Source of the DNA: Companilactobacillus halodurans
GTDB taxonomy: Bacteria; Bacillota; Bacilli; Lactobacillales; Lactobacillaceae
Direction: 5' to 3'
Assembly (NCBI RefSeq): GCF_009600985.1
Contig: NZ_VDFP01000014.1
Location: 1-64,000, forward strand
Length of the DNA stretch: 64,000 bases
Below the pieces are notes generated by a model. The model was not told the origin of the DNA. It worked only from the letters and a program-made list of their open reading frames with translations, and searched no databases. Numbering within the stretch: position 1 is the first letter of the stretch; each line of letters begins with the position of its first letter. Made by a program: the position numbers and the translations under genes. Positions 44,214-52,813 of the stretch are shown here, one piece after another.

Positions 44214-44583
44214 TAAGTACGAAGCGGATCCAGATATGGTGCAAGCGTTCTTTGATAATTATTATCATGATCGTGGAAAAATGAAGTGGCAAGGATTTTA
44301 CTTGTCTGATCATACGGCAGCGTTGAACCGTCAAAAAAAGCAACAACAACATCGAAATGAACTGCGCCCGCAACAAAAAGATGAACAAATAACCAAGCTT
44401 TTAATGCAATCTTTTACGTATAATCAAATTGTAAAAGTTCAGTTAAATATTGTAGATTCTAATAATGAAGTGGCAGACGACTTAACTGGAGAGGTTTCCG
44501 GTTATGACAATGATGTCTATCACTTAGATAATAAAAAATCCTTTCACCTCGGGGATGTTAGAAATGTTGAAATAGTAATCTAA
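44206..44583 (+). CDS. YolD-like family protein
   Basis: 125 residues. DRGKMKWQGFYLSDHTAAL (about 24-42) is the hallmark of the YolD-like family, which is found beside UmuC-type polymerases and may be the Gram-positive counterpart of UmuD (function not proven). A Gln/Lys-rich stretch follows, then a beta-rich C-terminal half (QIVKVQLNIVDSNN, VSGYDNDVYHLDN). Last gene of the LexA-controlled operon. Confidence 0.87.
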   Translation: MNSKYEADPDMVQAFFDNYYHDRGKMKWQGFYLSDHTAALNRQKKQQQHRNELRPQQKDEQITKLLMQSFTYNQIVKVQLNIVDSNNEVADDLTGEVSGYDNDVYHLDNKKSFHLGDVRNVEIVI

Positions 44584-44638
44584 AACGAAAAAACTACCAA
44601 CCTATTAAATAAATAATAGATTAGTAGTTTTTTTTGGT
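44583..44638 (+). terminator. terminator of the SOS operon
   Basis: AAAAAACTAC pairs with GTAGTTTTTT around a long AT-rich loop, starting at the YolD stop. Confidence 0.7.
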
Positions 44639-44654
44639 TATCAGGATTTATTTA

Positions 44655-44748
44655 GTCATACAAAAAGGCCAGATGACCACATCTGACCTCCTGCTGATAC
44701 GAAGTAAGTCGAGAAACTTACTCGCTAAAAACGTATCTTCATGATTAT
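44655..44748 (-). ncRNA. possible small RNA or structured 3' end after the ArsR gene
   Basis: On the minus strand, TATAAT (44745-44750) is followed by GATACG...CGTATC enclosing AGTAAGT/ACTTACT. After that comes AGGTCAGATG paired with CATCTGGCCT and a T-run. That is a two-hairpin unit of about 85 bases with a terminator. It could be an independent RNA or the terminator region of arsR. No -35 hexamer is clear and no family is recognised. Confidence 0.45.
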
Positions 44749-44769
44749 AACAAACATTTTATAAAAATA

Positions 44770-45129
44770 CTAGTAGTCATTTTCATCTTCTATAATATGC
44801 TCTTTAGTTTGGTTAAAAATCGTGATGATATGTTGATCACTTAAGCGATAGTGAATGTTGCGACCACGTCTAGCATTGGAAACCAAATTTAATTGTTTAA
44901 GAATACTCAATTGATGAGAAATTGATGACTGACTCATATCCAAAGTATCAGCAATTTCTCCAACACTAAGTGGAGTCTCAGCTAGAGCTAAGATGATCTT
45001 GACCCGAGTCATATCCCCGAAAGCCTTGAAAATATTGACCATGGCATCCAAGTCATTGTCGCTAGGGAGATTCTGTTTTAAAGTGTGTAAAGCTTGTTGA
45101 TGCTCGAGTTCAAAATTTTGTTCTGGCAT
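44770..45129 (-). CDS. ArsR/SmtB-family metal-sensing repressor (CadC-like)
   Basis: 119 residues. The winged helix (about 25-100) contains MVNIFKAFGDMTRVKIILAL, then TPLSVGEIADTLDMSQSSISHQLSILKQLNLV. The C-terminus HIITIFNQTKEHIIEDEND has His and acidic residues in the alpha5 position, where zinc sensors such as CzrA bind metal. No N-terminal Cys cluster is present, so zinc/cobalt sensing is more likely than CadC-type cadmium sensing. Divergent from the efflux ATPase. Confidence 0.88.
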   Translation of the reverse strand: MPEQNFELEHQQALHTLKQNLPSDNDLDAMVNIFKAFGDMTRVKIILALAETPLSVGEIADTLDMSQSSISHQLSILKQLNLVSNARRGRNIHYRLSDQHIITIFNQTKEHIIEDENDY

Positions 45130-45179
45130 AGCTTATCCTCTTGTTGAAATAGGTTGAAATTCATTAAGACTTATTATAT

Positions 45180-45210
45180 TATAATCAATATATGAATGAA
45201 TGCTCATATA
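45180..45210. promoter_or_regulatory. ATPase promoter element and ArsR-type operator
   Basis: TATAAT (45180-45185) is followed by TATATGA-N8-TCATATA (45189-45210), a palindrome of the kind bound by CzrA/CadC repressors at divergent metal-efflux genes. Confidence 0.68.
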
Positions 45211-45250
45211 TTCAAATGAACATATAATCATTTCAAGGAGGATGTTCTCG

Positions 45251-47170
45251 ATGAAGTCATACGATGTCCAAACTGATTATAAAATTAAAAATAAACCTAA
45301 ACGAGTAAAAAATGAGTTAAGTCGTGAGACAAAAATAACGATCACACGACTCTTAACCTCTTTTATTCTACTACTTCTTGGTTCAAGTTCTTTAGTATCT
45401 GGGCCAGTCGACGTAATCTTTTTCGTTGTCGCCTATTTAGTGATTGGGGCCAGAATCGTTTATAAAGCCATTCGAAATATTTTTCAAGGTGATATCTTTG
45501 ATGAGAATTTCTTGATGAGTATTGCGACGATTGGAGCAATCATTTTAGGAGAGTATCCTGAAGCAATTGCTGTGATGCTGTTTTACGAATTGGGAAACGT
45601 CTTTGAAGATGTTGCGGTTAATAAATCAAAGAAGTCGATTTCAGCTTTACTAGAAGTAAAACCAAATTTTGCGACTTTAAAAATCGGTCAGGAAACTAAA
45701 ATCGTTGACCCCAGTGAAGTTTTGATTGGACAAATCATTTTAGTGAAGCCTGGAGAGAAGATTCCTTTAGATGGAACAGTTGTCTTAGGACAATCATCAG
45801 TCGATACTTCAGCTTTAACAGGTGAGTCGATGCCACAAAATTTAAAAGTTGGCGACAAAGCCTTAAGTGGTTCGATCAACCAAAATGGCACATTGCAAAT
45901 TAAAGTCAGCAAAGTCTACAACGATTCGACCGTTGCTAAGATTTTAGACTTAGTTGAAAATGCCAGCAATAAAAAAGCTGACACGGAAAAATTCATTACT
46001 AAATTTGCCAAAATTTATACGCCAATCGTTGTCTTTTTAGCGCTTGCTTTAGCTGTCGTTCCACCATTAGCTTTTGCAGGAGCTTGGAGCACTTGGATTT
46101 ATCGAGCTTTGATTTTTCTAGTGATTTCATGTCCTTGTGCCTTAGTGATTTCCGTTCCCTTGAGTTTTTTCGGTGGCATTGGAGCCGCTTCTCGTCAAGG
46201 AATTTTGATCAAGGGCAGCAATTATTTGGAAGCCTTGAATTCAGTCGATACTGTCGCCTTTGACAAGACTGGAACGTTAACTAAAGGCCAGTTCTCAGTT
46301 ACTAGCGTGACACCAGTTAACGATGTTTCACCAGAACAGCTTTTACAAATAGCTGCTAGTGTTGAGAAGAATTCGACGCATCCGATTGCCGTCTCAATTT
46401 TGAAGGCTTATTCAGGAAAACTCTTGAGCGTTGAGAATTCTCATGAACAAGCAGGACACGGCTTAGTTGCTACGATTGCTGGAGAAAAGGTAATCGTGGG
46501 AAATGACAAGGCCATGCAACAAGCTGGCATAGATTATGTAAAAAATACTGCTTTAGGAACTATCATCTATGTAGCTAAATCACAGCGTTTTTTAGGTAGC
46601 ATCGTGATTTCAGATGAACCGAAGCGCGATGCTCGAAAAGCTATCCAATTATTGAACAATCGCGGGATTTCGCAAACGGTCATGCTGACAGGCGATAATC
46701 AAAAAATCGGTTCAGCGATTGCTAAGAAATTAAAGACGAGCGACGTTTATACGGACTTGTTGCCTGAAAATAAAGTCCAAATCATCAAAAACCTCTTGCA
46801 AAAATCGCATCAAGCTAATAAAAAAGTAGCCTTTGTCGGCGATGGCATCAACGATACTCCAGTTTTAGCTAATTCAGATATTGGCTTTGCAATGGGTGGT
46901 TTAGGATCCGATGCCGCTGTTGAAGCAAGCGATATCGTCATTATGGGCGATGAACCTTCTAAAGTTTCTAAGACAATGAAGATTGCCAAGAAAACTCGTC
47001 GGGTCGTGCTTGAAAATATCAGCTTTGCTTTAATTGTTAAAGTTTTGTTCTTATTAATGGGAGCTTTAGGATTAGTCGATATGTGGCAAGCAGTTTTTGC
47101 CGATGTGGGCGTGACGATTATTGCGGTTTTAAATGCGATTAGATTACAATTTATTAATTTTGATAATTGA
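45251..47170 (+). CDS. heavy-metal P1B-type ATPase (zinc/cadmium efflux)
   Basis: 639 residues from the ATG at 45251, 8 bases after AAGGAGG (45236-45242). Six to eight helices. The membrane CPC (SCPCALVIS) marks metal transport. FDKTGTLTKG is the phosphorylated Asp, and the HP pair (STHPIAV) and GDGINDTPVLA follow. No N-terminal metal-binding CxxC domain is present, which occurs in some zinc pumps. It is paired with an ArsR-family sensor and should export Zn, Cd or Co. Confidence 0.93.
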   Translation: MKSYDVQTDYKIKNKPKRVKNELSRETKITITRLLTSFILLLLGSSSLVSGPVDVIFFVVAYLVIGARIVYKAIRNIFQGDIFDENFLMSIATIGAIILGEYPEAIAVMLFYELGNVFEDVAVNKSKKSISALLEVKPNFATLKIGQETKIVDPSEVLIGQIILVKPGEKIPLDGTVVLGQSSVDTSALTGESMPQNLKVGDKALSGSINQNGTLQIKVSKVYNDSTVAKILDLVENASNKKADTEKFITKFAKIYTPIVVFLALALAVVPPLAFAGAWSTWIYRALIFLVISCPCALVISVPLSFFGGIGAASRQGILIKGSNYLEALNSVDTVAFDKTGTLTKGQFSVTSVTPVNDVSPEQLLQIAASVEKNSTHPIAVSILKAYSGKLLSVENSHEQAGHGLVATIAGEKVIVGNDKAMQQAGIDYVKNTALGTIIYVAKSQRFLGSIVISDEPKRDARKAIQLLNNRGISQTVMLTGDNQKIGSAIAKKLKTSDVYTDLLPENKVQIIKNLLQKSHQANKKVAFVGDGINDTPVLANSDIGFAMGGLGSDAAVEASDIVIMGDEPSKVSKTMKIAKKTRRVVLENISFALIVKVLFLLMGALGLVDMWQAVFADVGVTIIAVLNAIRLQFINFDN

Positions 47171-47172
47171 AC

Positions 47173-47217
47173 AAAAAGAAGCAACTTCTCAAGTTATCTT
47201 GAAAGGTTGCTTCTTTT
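47173..47217. terminator. terminator between the ATPase and the leftward defence-like pair
   Basis: AAAAGAAGCAAC pairs with GTTGCTTCTTTT; symmetric enough to serve both strands. Confidence 0.82.
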
Positions 47218-47239
47218 GCTATGTTATTAAAATGAACGA

Positions 47240-47785
47240 TTATTTCAGGATACTCGCAAGGGTATTTTGAAAAGGGTAATTACATTTTCGGGAATATAAT
47301 TTTATTGTTCTCACCAATTCGTCAGGCTGATTATTCCAATAATCATAAACAAAATCTGGAGACTTAAGATTATTCATATTTTTGTAATGACTTTTACACC
47401 AATTGTGAGCTGATAATTTTTTGCCACTTTTATCTGCCTTTCGATTTTTAAAAGCATCAAAGTCGCCGTTGCTAACGATAAATAACATTTCAATTTCAGG
47501 TGAGGTATATAAATTCGTAATTGAAGAAATTAATCTTTGATAGGCTTTGGGTATTTTGAATTTTTCGTTATGTGAATCTAAAATTCTCAAAATTGATATT
47601 TGATTATTTTGGAAACCAAATGTGAGATGTTCTCTGGCAAAGGTTCTACCATTTCTTTCTCTAATGACATCTTCCTCTAGCATTTCATTTCTATCAAATT
47701 TTAGTAGGTGATGGTCTAAAAGAACATTGATGATTGACTTTTCAGCACCGCCTTCAATAATTACAGCAATGTAGTTATTATTCAT
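47240..47785 (-). CDS. Toprim/RloB-like partner of an AAA ATPase (putative nuclease)
   Basis: 181 residues. AVIIEGGAEKSIINVLL at the N-terminus looks like the Toprim Glu motif. EIEMLFIVSNGDFDAFKNRK (about 95-115) offers the DxD acidic pair. A Lys/Trp/His-rich stretch (KKLSAHNWCKSHYKN) and FVYDYWNNQPDELVRTIKLY follow. The start overlaps the ATPase stop (TAATG), so both are made together. Such ATPase plus small Toprim-type pairs include lactococcal AbiL and PARIS-like phage defence systems; I infer a similar role. No exact family assignment can be made by eye. Confidence 0.62.
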   Translation of the reverse strand: MNNNYIAVIIEGGAEKSIINVLLDHHLLKFDRNEMLEEDVIRERNGRTFAREHLTFGFQNNQISILRILDSHNEKFKIPKAYQRLISSITNLYTSPEIEMLFIVSNGDFDAFKNRKADKSGKKLSAHNWCKSHYKNMNNLKSPDFVYDYWNNQPDELVRTIKLYSRKCNYPFQNTLASILK

Positions 47786-49023
47786 TATTTTTGTTCCTCA
47801 CGCTGTTGGTTAAATTCTTTGATACTCTTAATAGTAGTTTTCTTTAAAGCTATGTAAGCACTGTATTCTGGTGCGGTACCTTGAATGCTATTAGACATGA
47901 ATACTTCAGATCTCAAGAGATCATTTCTGATTTTAGTATTTGAGTATCTAGTCAATGATATGTTTTTCAATCTTCTAGCAATAAATATTTGGTCATTTCT
48001 ATCAATATCATCTAAGAATTCAGAATAGTGAGTTGTGAATACTAATTTAGCATTGTTAATGTTTATTGCTGGATCTTTAAAGTAATTAATAAATGTTCTG
48101 GCAATAGCGTGGTTAAAGTGGTTTTCGATTTCGTCTACAAAAATAATTCCGCCATTTTTTAAAGTACTGAGAATTTGTGTGTAAAGTGAAATTCCTTTGG
48201 CAGTTCCAGATGACAAATAATATTCAATAGTTGCAAAATTTCTGTCTGTGATTTCTTGATTGCTATTTTTGAATTTCAATCTGTAAAATATTTGTTGATT
48301 AGTATTATTATTATTTGCACTTTCAATTTTCAGATATTCAATACTTGAATCTAAATATTGTAAGACTTCACTTGGTACACTTCCAAAATTAGAAATGAAG
48401 AAATTAGTATTAGTAAAAATCGTATTGTCAGCAACTTTCAAAGTTTCATAATTATTACTTCTCATGACAGTTCTAAACATAGAATCATCTGATGCCAAAA
48501 CAGCTGCAACGTCAGTATTTAAGTTGTTGCGATCCATTATTAAGTCATTTTTGGAGAATTTTAATAAATTTTTCTTAGCTTCGCTGATTCTAGCTTTTTT
48601 CCGATAAATTTTTTCAGATTTAACTTCATATTCATTTAGGTCGGAATCTACTTCATCGCTGCTTTTTCCTATAACGATAGTGTCTTGGTAAAGAAAATTA
48701 TTGCTACCATAAAAATAGACGTCAAAAGTTACTGTAGAATCATCAAAAAGTGCTTCTTTTAATTTGGTTTCCTTGATAGATCTACCGATTGATAATAGAG
48801 ATAAAATTCCCATTGTAAGTTTCATGATTGTAGTTTTACCAGTAGCGTTTTTACCTACGATTGTCGTTACATTATTTGTATAATTGGCGCCAAATAAGTG
48901 CATGAGTGACTCTGTATGATTTTTTGAGACTCGACTATTTGTTAATAAAGAGAAATGAAGATTATCTTCAAATAGAGGGTATCCTTTAATATTGATTGCT
49001 AAAAATCGTAATTTATTTGTCAT
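47785..49023 (-). CDS. AAA (OLD/AbiL-like) ATPase, putative phage-defence component
   Basis: 412 residues. Walker A GKNATGKTT near residue 57, the ABC-type LSSGTAKG signature near 265, Walker B GGIIFVDEIENH near 295 and FTTHYSEFLD near 330. This is the AAA_15/OLD-type ATPase layout with an inserted central region (about 100-250). GAGGTG precedes the ATG. Both genes of the pair are richer in AT and in Asn/Lys than their neighbours, and they sit alone between two terminators. These fit a mobile defence cassette. Confidence 0.75.
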   Translation of the reverse strand: MTNKLRFLAINIKGYPLFEDNLHFSLLTNSRVSKNHTESLMHLFGANYTNNVTTIVGKNATGKTTIMKLTMGILSLLSIGRSIKETKLKEALFDDSTVTFDVYFYGSNNFLYQDTIVIGKSSDEVDSDLNEYEVKSEKIYRKKARISEAKKNLLKFSKNDLIMDRNNLNTDVAAVLASDDSMFRTVMRSNNYETLKVADNTIFTNTNFFISNFGSVPSEVLQYLDSSIEYLKIESANNNNTNQQIFYRLKFKNSNQEITDRNFATIEYYLSSGTAKGISLYTQILSTLKNGGIIFVDEIENHFNHAIARTFINYFKDPAININNAKLVFTTHYSEFLDDIDRNDQIFIARRLKNISLTRYSNTKIRNDLLRSEVFMSNSIQGTAPEYSAYIALKKTTIKSIKEFNQQREEQK

Positions 49024-49171
49024 TGTTTCACCTCATTTGATACAGAAATTATCAACTTTCTATGTAATATCTTAACAAAAAATACACGTTATAACCAAAT
49101 TTTTCGTTTATAACATCGAAAAAAATCTTCTGTGGATAGTAAAATATCATTCTATAATCGTTTTGAACGTA

Positions 49172-49216
49172 AAAAGAACTCTCTTACAAGCGTGACGCCT
49201 GTAAGAGAGTTCTTTT
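49172..49216 (-). terminator. terminator after the purine permease gene
   Basis: AAAAGAACTCTCTTACA pairs perfectly with TGTAAGAGAGTTCTTTT, with an inner GCGT/ACGC. Confidence 0.88.
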
Positions 49217-49229
49217 CATTATCAATTTA

Positions 49230-50567
49230 TTATGAAGGTAAAACATTAATCGTATAGAGCAAGAGAATAAAGACGAAGAACAGGATGTACATAATTGGTG
49301 TAACTTCCTTTCTTCTGCCGGCAGCCCACATTGTGAGAGGGTAGAAGAGGATTCCAAAGGCGAATCCGTAAGAAATGTTATAAGTCAATGGCATACCTAC
49401 GATAGTTAAGAAAGCAGGCATGGCAATTTCAAATTTGTTCCAGTTGATTTGTTTCATTGACTGAGCCATCAAGATTCCGACAATAATCAAAACTGGTGCG
49501 GTAACGTTTGATGTAACGACGGTTAATAATGGCGAGAAGAACATGGCAACTGCAAACAAGACACTGACGACTAGTGAAGTCAAACCCGTTCTACCACCAA
49601 CTGCTATTCCGGCTGAGGATTCGACGTAAGCAGCTGTTGGAGTGGTACCCATAACTGCACCACCAAGCATCGAAATTGAGTCAGCCATCAAAGCACGGCC
49701 AATTCTAGGCATTTTGTTATCTTTCATGAACCCAGCTTGTTCAGACAAGCCAATCAAAGTACCAGCAGTATCGAAGAACGCTACTAATAAGAAGACTAAG
49801 ACGACAGCCCAGAGTTTTGGATCAGCTAAATCAGGCAAGTGAGCGATTCCGACACCAAAGGTTGGTTTCATGCTGGGAATTGTCGAAATGATTTGGTGTG
49901 GCAATGGAATTAACTTCGTTACTAAACCAACGATGGTCGTCATGACCATACCAATGAAGATGGAACCAGGGACTTTTTTAGCCATTAACAGACCAGTTGC
50001 CACGAGGCCAAAGATTGTTAGCCAAGTAGTTGGAACAGTCAATGACCCCATCTCAACTAGTGTTGACTTGCTTCCAGTTACGAGGCCGCCCCCTTGCAGT
50101 CCAACAAAAGCGATGAATAATCCGATACCTGAGGCCATCGCGAGTTTTAAGTCATGGGGAATCGAATCGATGACTAATTCACGTAATTTTAAAACCGAGA
50201 TAAGCAAGAACAAGATGCTGGACATAAATACTCCAGCCATTGCTGTTTGCCAAGGGATGCCCATGGCTAGAACAACTGAATAAGTGAAGAAAGCATTGTC
50301 CCCAAGTCCTGGAGCAATGGCGATTGGGTAATTGGCAAGTAATGCCATCAAGATAGAACCTAAAATTGCAGAAAGAGCAGTGGCTGTGAAGACAGCACCT
50401 TTGTTCATACCAGCAGTTCCCAAAACCTGTGGATTGACGAAGAGAATATAAGCCATTGAAACAAAAGTTGTTAAACCAGCTAATATTTCGCGTCTAACGG
50501 TAGTTTGGGCTTCTTTAATATGAAAGAGCTTTTCGATGAAACTGAGATTGTCTACACCGGATTCCAT
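49230..50567 (-). CDS. NCS2-family purine permease (PbuG/AzgA type)
   Basis: 445 residues, about 13 helices. AGLTTFVSMAYILFVNPQVLG at the N-terminus, GDNAFFTYSVVLAMG, VAFFDTAGTLIGL and TTPTAAYVESSAGIAVGGRTGL are the signatures of the AzgA branch. These import hypoxanthine, guanine or adenine with protons. AGGGGG precedes the ATG. PurR-box-like motifs lie upstream; no purine riboswitch is seen. Confidence 0.9.
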   Translation of the reverse strand: MESGVDNLSFIEKLFHIKEAQTTVRREILAGLTTFVSMAYILFVNPQVLGTAGMNKGAVFTATALSAILGSILMALLANYPIAIAPGLGDNAFFTYSVVLAMGIPWQTAMAGVFMSSILFLLISVLKLRELVIDSIPHDLKLAMASGIGLFIAFVGLQGGGLVTGSKSTLVEMGSLTVPTTWLTIFGLVATGLLMAKKVPGSIFIGMVMTTIVGLVTKLIPLPHQIISTIPSMKPTFGVGIAHLPDLADPKLWAVVLVFLLVAFFDTAGTLIGLSEQAGFMKDNKMPRIGRALMADSISMLGGAVMGTTPTAAYVESSAGIAVGGRTGLTSLVVSVLFAVAMFFSPLLTVVTSNVTAPVLIIVGILMAQSMKQINWNKFEIAMPAFLTIVGMPLTYNISYGFAFGILFYPLTMWAAGRRKEVTPIMYILFFVFILLLYTINVLPS

Positions 50568-50652
50568 GATATTAACCCCCTAAGGTTTATTAATTTACTC
50601 TGTAAGTATTACAGAACTTGTAAAATAATACAACTAAAAGACGATTAAATAT

Positions 50653-50677
50653 GACGAATATGTATATATTGTTCGGA
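50653..50677 (-). promoter_or_regulatory. PurBox-like pair upstream of the purine permease
   Basis: On the minus strand CCGAACAAT is followed after 8 bases by an inverted ATTCG, resembling the paired CGAAC motifs of Bacillus PurR operators. Confidence 0.5.
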
Positions 50678-50747
50678 TAATCTGTTTTCAAAAAGCTGGT
50701 TATGGTGATTATCGTTATATAAATTGTGTGAATACCGAATAAATTAT

Positions 50748-50786
50748 AAAATCCCAGCCAGTTTCACAAGAATTGGTTGGGATTTT
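50748..50786 (-). terminator. terminator after the SDR gene
   Basis: AAAATCCCAGCCA pairs with TGGTTGGGATTTT (one G-T type mismatch). Confidence 0.8.
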
Positions 50787-50804
50787 ATTTAATTTATTGA
50801 AAAT

Positions 50805-51446
50805 TTAGTTGAAGAAATCTTCTTCAGGTTGGTCGCCACTAGCAAAGGTGTATTCTTTTCCAATTGTATTAGGATTTTGAATAATCAAGGCGAGGGCTTT
50901 GGCAACGTCGACACGAGGTATCATGCCTTGTTCGTTTGGACCGAGCAACTTAACTTTGCCTGTGCCGTCTTCATCGCTCAAGCCGCCAGGATGGATGATA
51001 GTGTAATCAAGACCGCTTCCGCGCAAATGGTCGTCAGCGTAATGCTTAGCAATCATATAAGGTCTAATGCCACTTGCTTCCCACTTGCTGCGATTGTCGC
51101 TAAAGAGTGAACTAACCATGATATAACGTTTGATGCCAATAGTCTCAGCGACCATCATAGTTTTAATTGCTCCATCAAGATCAATTTCAATCGTCTTGTC
51201 ATAACCGGCACCACCAGCACCAGCGGAAAAGACGATAACGTCAGCTCCAGAAGCTTCAATTGAATCCTTAATATCATCAAGTGAAGCTGTTAAATCGATG
51301 AATTGAGTTTCAATATTGTTTTCATTGTAGGCTTTGATCTGTTCTTGACTGCGCAATCCAGCAACAAAATCGATGTTTCTTGATTGTAACTCTCCAATCA
51401 GTAGGTGACCCACTTTTCCGTGAGCACCAATAATAAGAACTTTCAT
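50805..51446 (-). CDS. NAD(P)-binding oxidoreductase, atypical SDR (YwnB/YhfK-like)
   Basis: 213 residues. VLIIGAHGKVGHLLIGEL is the Rossmann GxxGxxG loop. VVFSAGAGGAGYDKTIEIDLDGAIKTM and YMIAKHYADDHLRGSGLDYTIIHPGGLSD follow the atypical SDR_a5 pattern (YxxxK present as YMIAK). Probably binds NADP and acts on a quinone or serves as a redox sensor; substrate unknown. AAGGAGG precedes the ATG. Confidence 0.85.
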   Translation of the reverse strand: MKVLIIGAHGKVGHLLIGELQSRNIDFVAGLRSQEQIKAYNENNIETQFIDLTASLDDIKDSIEASGADVIVFSAGAGGAGYDKTIEIDLDGAIKTMMVAETIGIKRYIMVSSLFSDNRSKWEASGIRPYMIAKHYADDHLRGSGLDYTIIHPGGLSDEDGTGKVKLLGPNEQGMIPRVDVAKALALIIQNPNTIGKEYTFASGDQPEEDFFN

Positions 51447-51622
51447 ATTACAAAACCTCCTTAGTTAAACATACTGTATCAATATTTTTTTAATAATGCT
51501 AGTTTAATCCACTAACGGTACTCAAAATAGACATATAATAATGAAGAAAAGTAATTTTTTAGTAGTAATTGAACCTAATTCATTAGTATATTAAACTTAG
51601 CACGACAGGGGGAGAAGATAGT

Positions 51623-52384
51623 ATGAAGATATTAGGAATATTAGCTTCGCACCAAGAACATGGTCTAAATGCCAAGTTGTTGGACGAAGTTTTGCAAAAT
51701 GTAAAGCCTGGTGTGGAAACTGAGACAGTCTATTTAGAAAATTACGATATCACGCCTCATAAATACCATGAGAAAAATGCTGTCTTGGATGAATTGTCGA
51801 AGAAGTTGATGGAGTCTGATGTTTGGGTCTTCGCTGCACCAACTTATTGGCGCGAACTTTCCGGAGTTTTAAAGAACTTCTTCGATTGTATGCGTCCCAA
51901 ATTCGTTTATTTCAAAGAAAATGGCGATACGATTCCCGGACAATTCAAGAACAAGCATTACTTGAGTATCAGTTCATGTTATGTTTCAACTTTGGAGAAC
52001 TTCATTACTGGTGTGACTGATGAGAGTTTTAAGACAATCGATCGAGTCATGACAGCAGCAGGCGTTATCAAAGTCGGGGAAATCGTTTTGCCAGGTACTT
52101 TTGGGATGAAAGAGATACCAGAAAGCAAAAAAGAACTTTGTCACAAATACGCTAAGAAGATTTCAGTTAGAAAGAGAAAGGATGATTCAACTTTGAAAAG
52201 ATATATACAGCTATTCTGCATGATTGCCGTGATGGCATTAATAACAATGGGTATTCAAATTCCAATGAAATCCTTTATTGGCGGTAGTTTTTGGTTGAAT
52301 TATGTTAGTTTCACTGTGATTTTCTTCGTGTTGCTGGCATGTATTTTGCATTTTGTTACATTTGTAAAACATCGTCGGAGATGA
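51623..52384 (+). CDS. flavodoxin-fold NAD(P)H reductase with two C-terminal membrane helices
   Basis: 253 residues. Residues 1-180 form an FMN reductase-like domain (ILGILASHQEHGLNAKLLDEV, AAPTYWRELSGVLKNFFDCM, LSISSCYVST). Residues about 193-245 add two hydrophobic helices and a basic HRRR end, so the enzyme should sit on the membrane. This tail is unusual for the family, and I see no sign that it is a separate gene: the frame is continuous. Substrate unknown, perhaps quinones. Confidence 0.8.
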   Translation: MKILGILASHQEHGLNAKLLDEVLQNVKPGVETETVYLENYDITPHKYHEKNAVLDELSKKLMESDVWVFAAPTYWRELSGVLKNFFDCMRPKFVYFKENGDTIPGQFKNKHYLSISSCYVSTLENFITGVTDESFKTIDRVMTAAGVIKVGEIVLPGTFGMKEIPESKKELCHKYAKKISVRKRKDDSTLKRYIQLFCMIAVMALITMGIQIPMKSFIGGSFWLNYVSFTVIFFVLLACILHFVTFVKHRRR

Positions 52385-52426
52385 TTTGATGATTTTGGAG
52401 ATTAGTTCGAACAAATTTGGGTAGAT

Positions 52427-52457
52427 AAAAAGGCAGTCAGATTGGTGATTGCCTTTT
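52427..52457 (+). terminator. terminator after the flavodoxin-fold gene
   Basis: AAAAGGCA pairs with TGCCTTTT around a 14-base loop. Confidence 0.65.
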
Positions 52458-52564
52458 AGTGTTTTTAGAATTGGTATTGGTGGCTTTTGGGATTTAGGAA
52501 AGGGTCCAAACCTTAAGTTCACGAGCTTTAAAACCACGCTTCTCTTGGTTTTCCTGCTAAACTA

Positions 52565-52683
52565 AAACGAGTTCCGGAGGCCAGACTTCTGTGCTTTGCC
52601 TGACTTCCCAAACTGCCTGCTTCGCAGTCAATTCGTGAAGTCGTGCAAATGCTCGAAGTCTAGGCGGGCCTCCTGCACTCTCT
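52565..52683 (+). repeat. dispersed hairpin repeat, copy 3
   Basis: 119 bases with the AAACGAGTT front and CACTCTCT tail. Outer stem GGAGGCC (52576-52582) with GGCCTCC (52667-52673); then AGACTTC with GAAGTCT, and GCTTTGC with GCAAATGC. It shares TTCCCAAA and CAATTCGTGAA with copies 1 and 2. Most diverged of the four. Confidence 0.86.
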
Positions 52684-52689
52684 GGATTG

Positions 52690-52813
52690 AAACGAGTTCC
52701 ACAGGGGCAACCCATTCCGGTTAAGCCTATTTCACGAATCACTCGCAAAGTACGCGAGCAATTTGTGGAATTGTCTTAATCCTCGTGGGCTGACCGCCCC
52801 TGTTGCACTCTCT
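52690..52813 (+). repeat. dispersed hairpin repeat, copy 4
   Basis: 124 bases. Outer stem ACAGGGGC (52701-52708) with GCCCCTGT (52796-52803), apical CTCGC with GCGAG, and CCGGTTAAG as in copy 1. Its TCTCTAG tail supplies the stop codon of the leftward tpx gene. Confidence 0.88.

Noticed and set aside
50568..50750. Purine riboswitch before the purine permease
   Set aside because: The conserved junction and loop blocks of the purine aptamer are missing; PurBox-like motifs are present instead.
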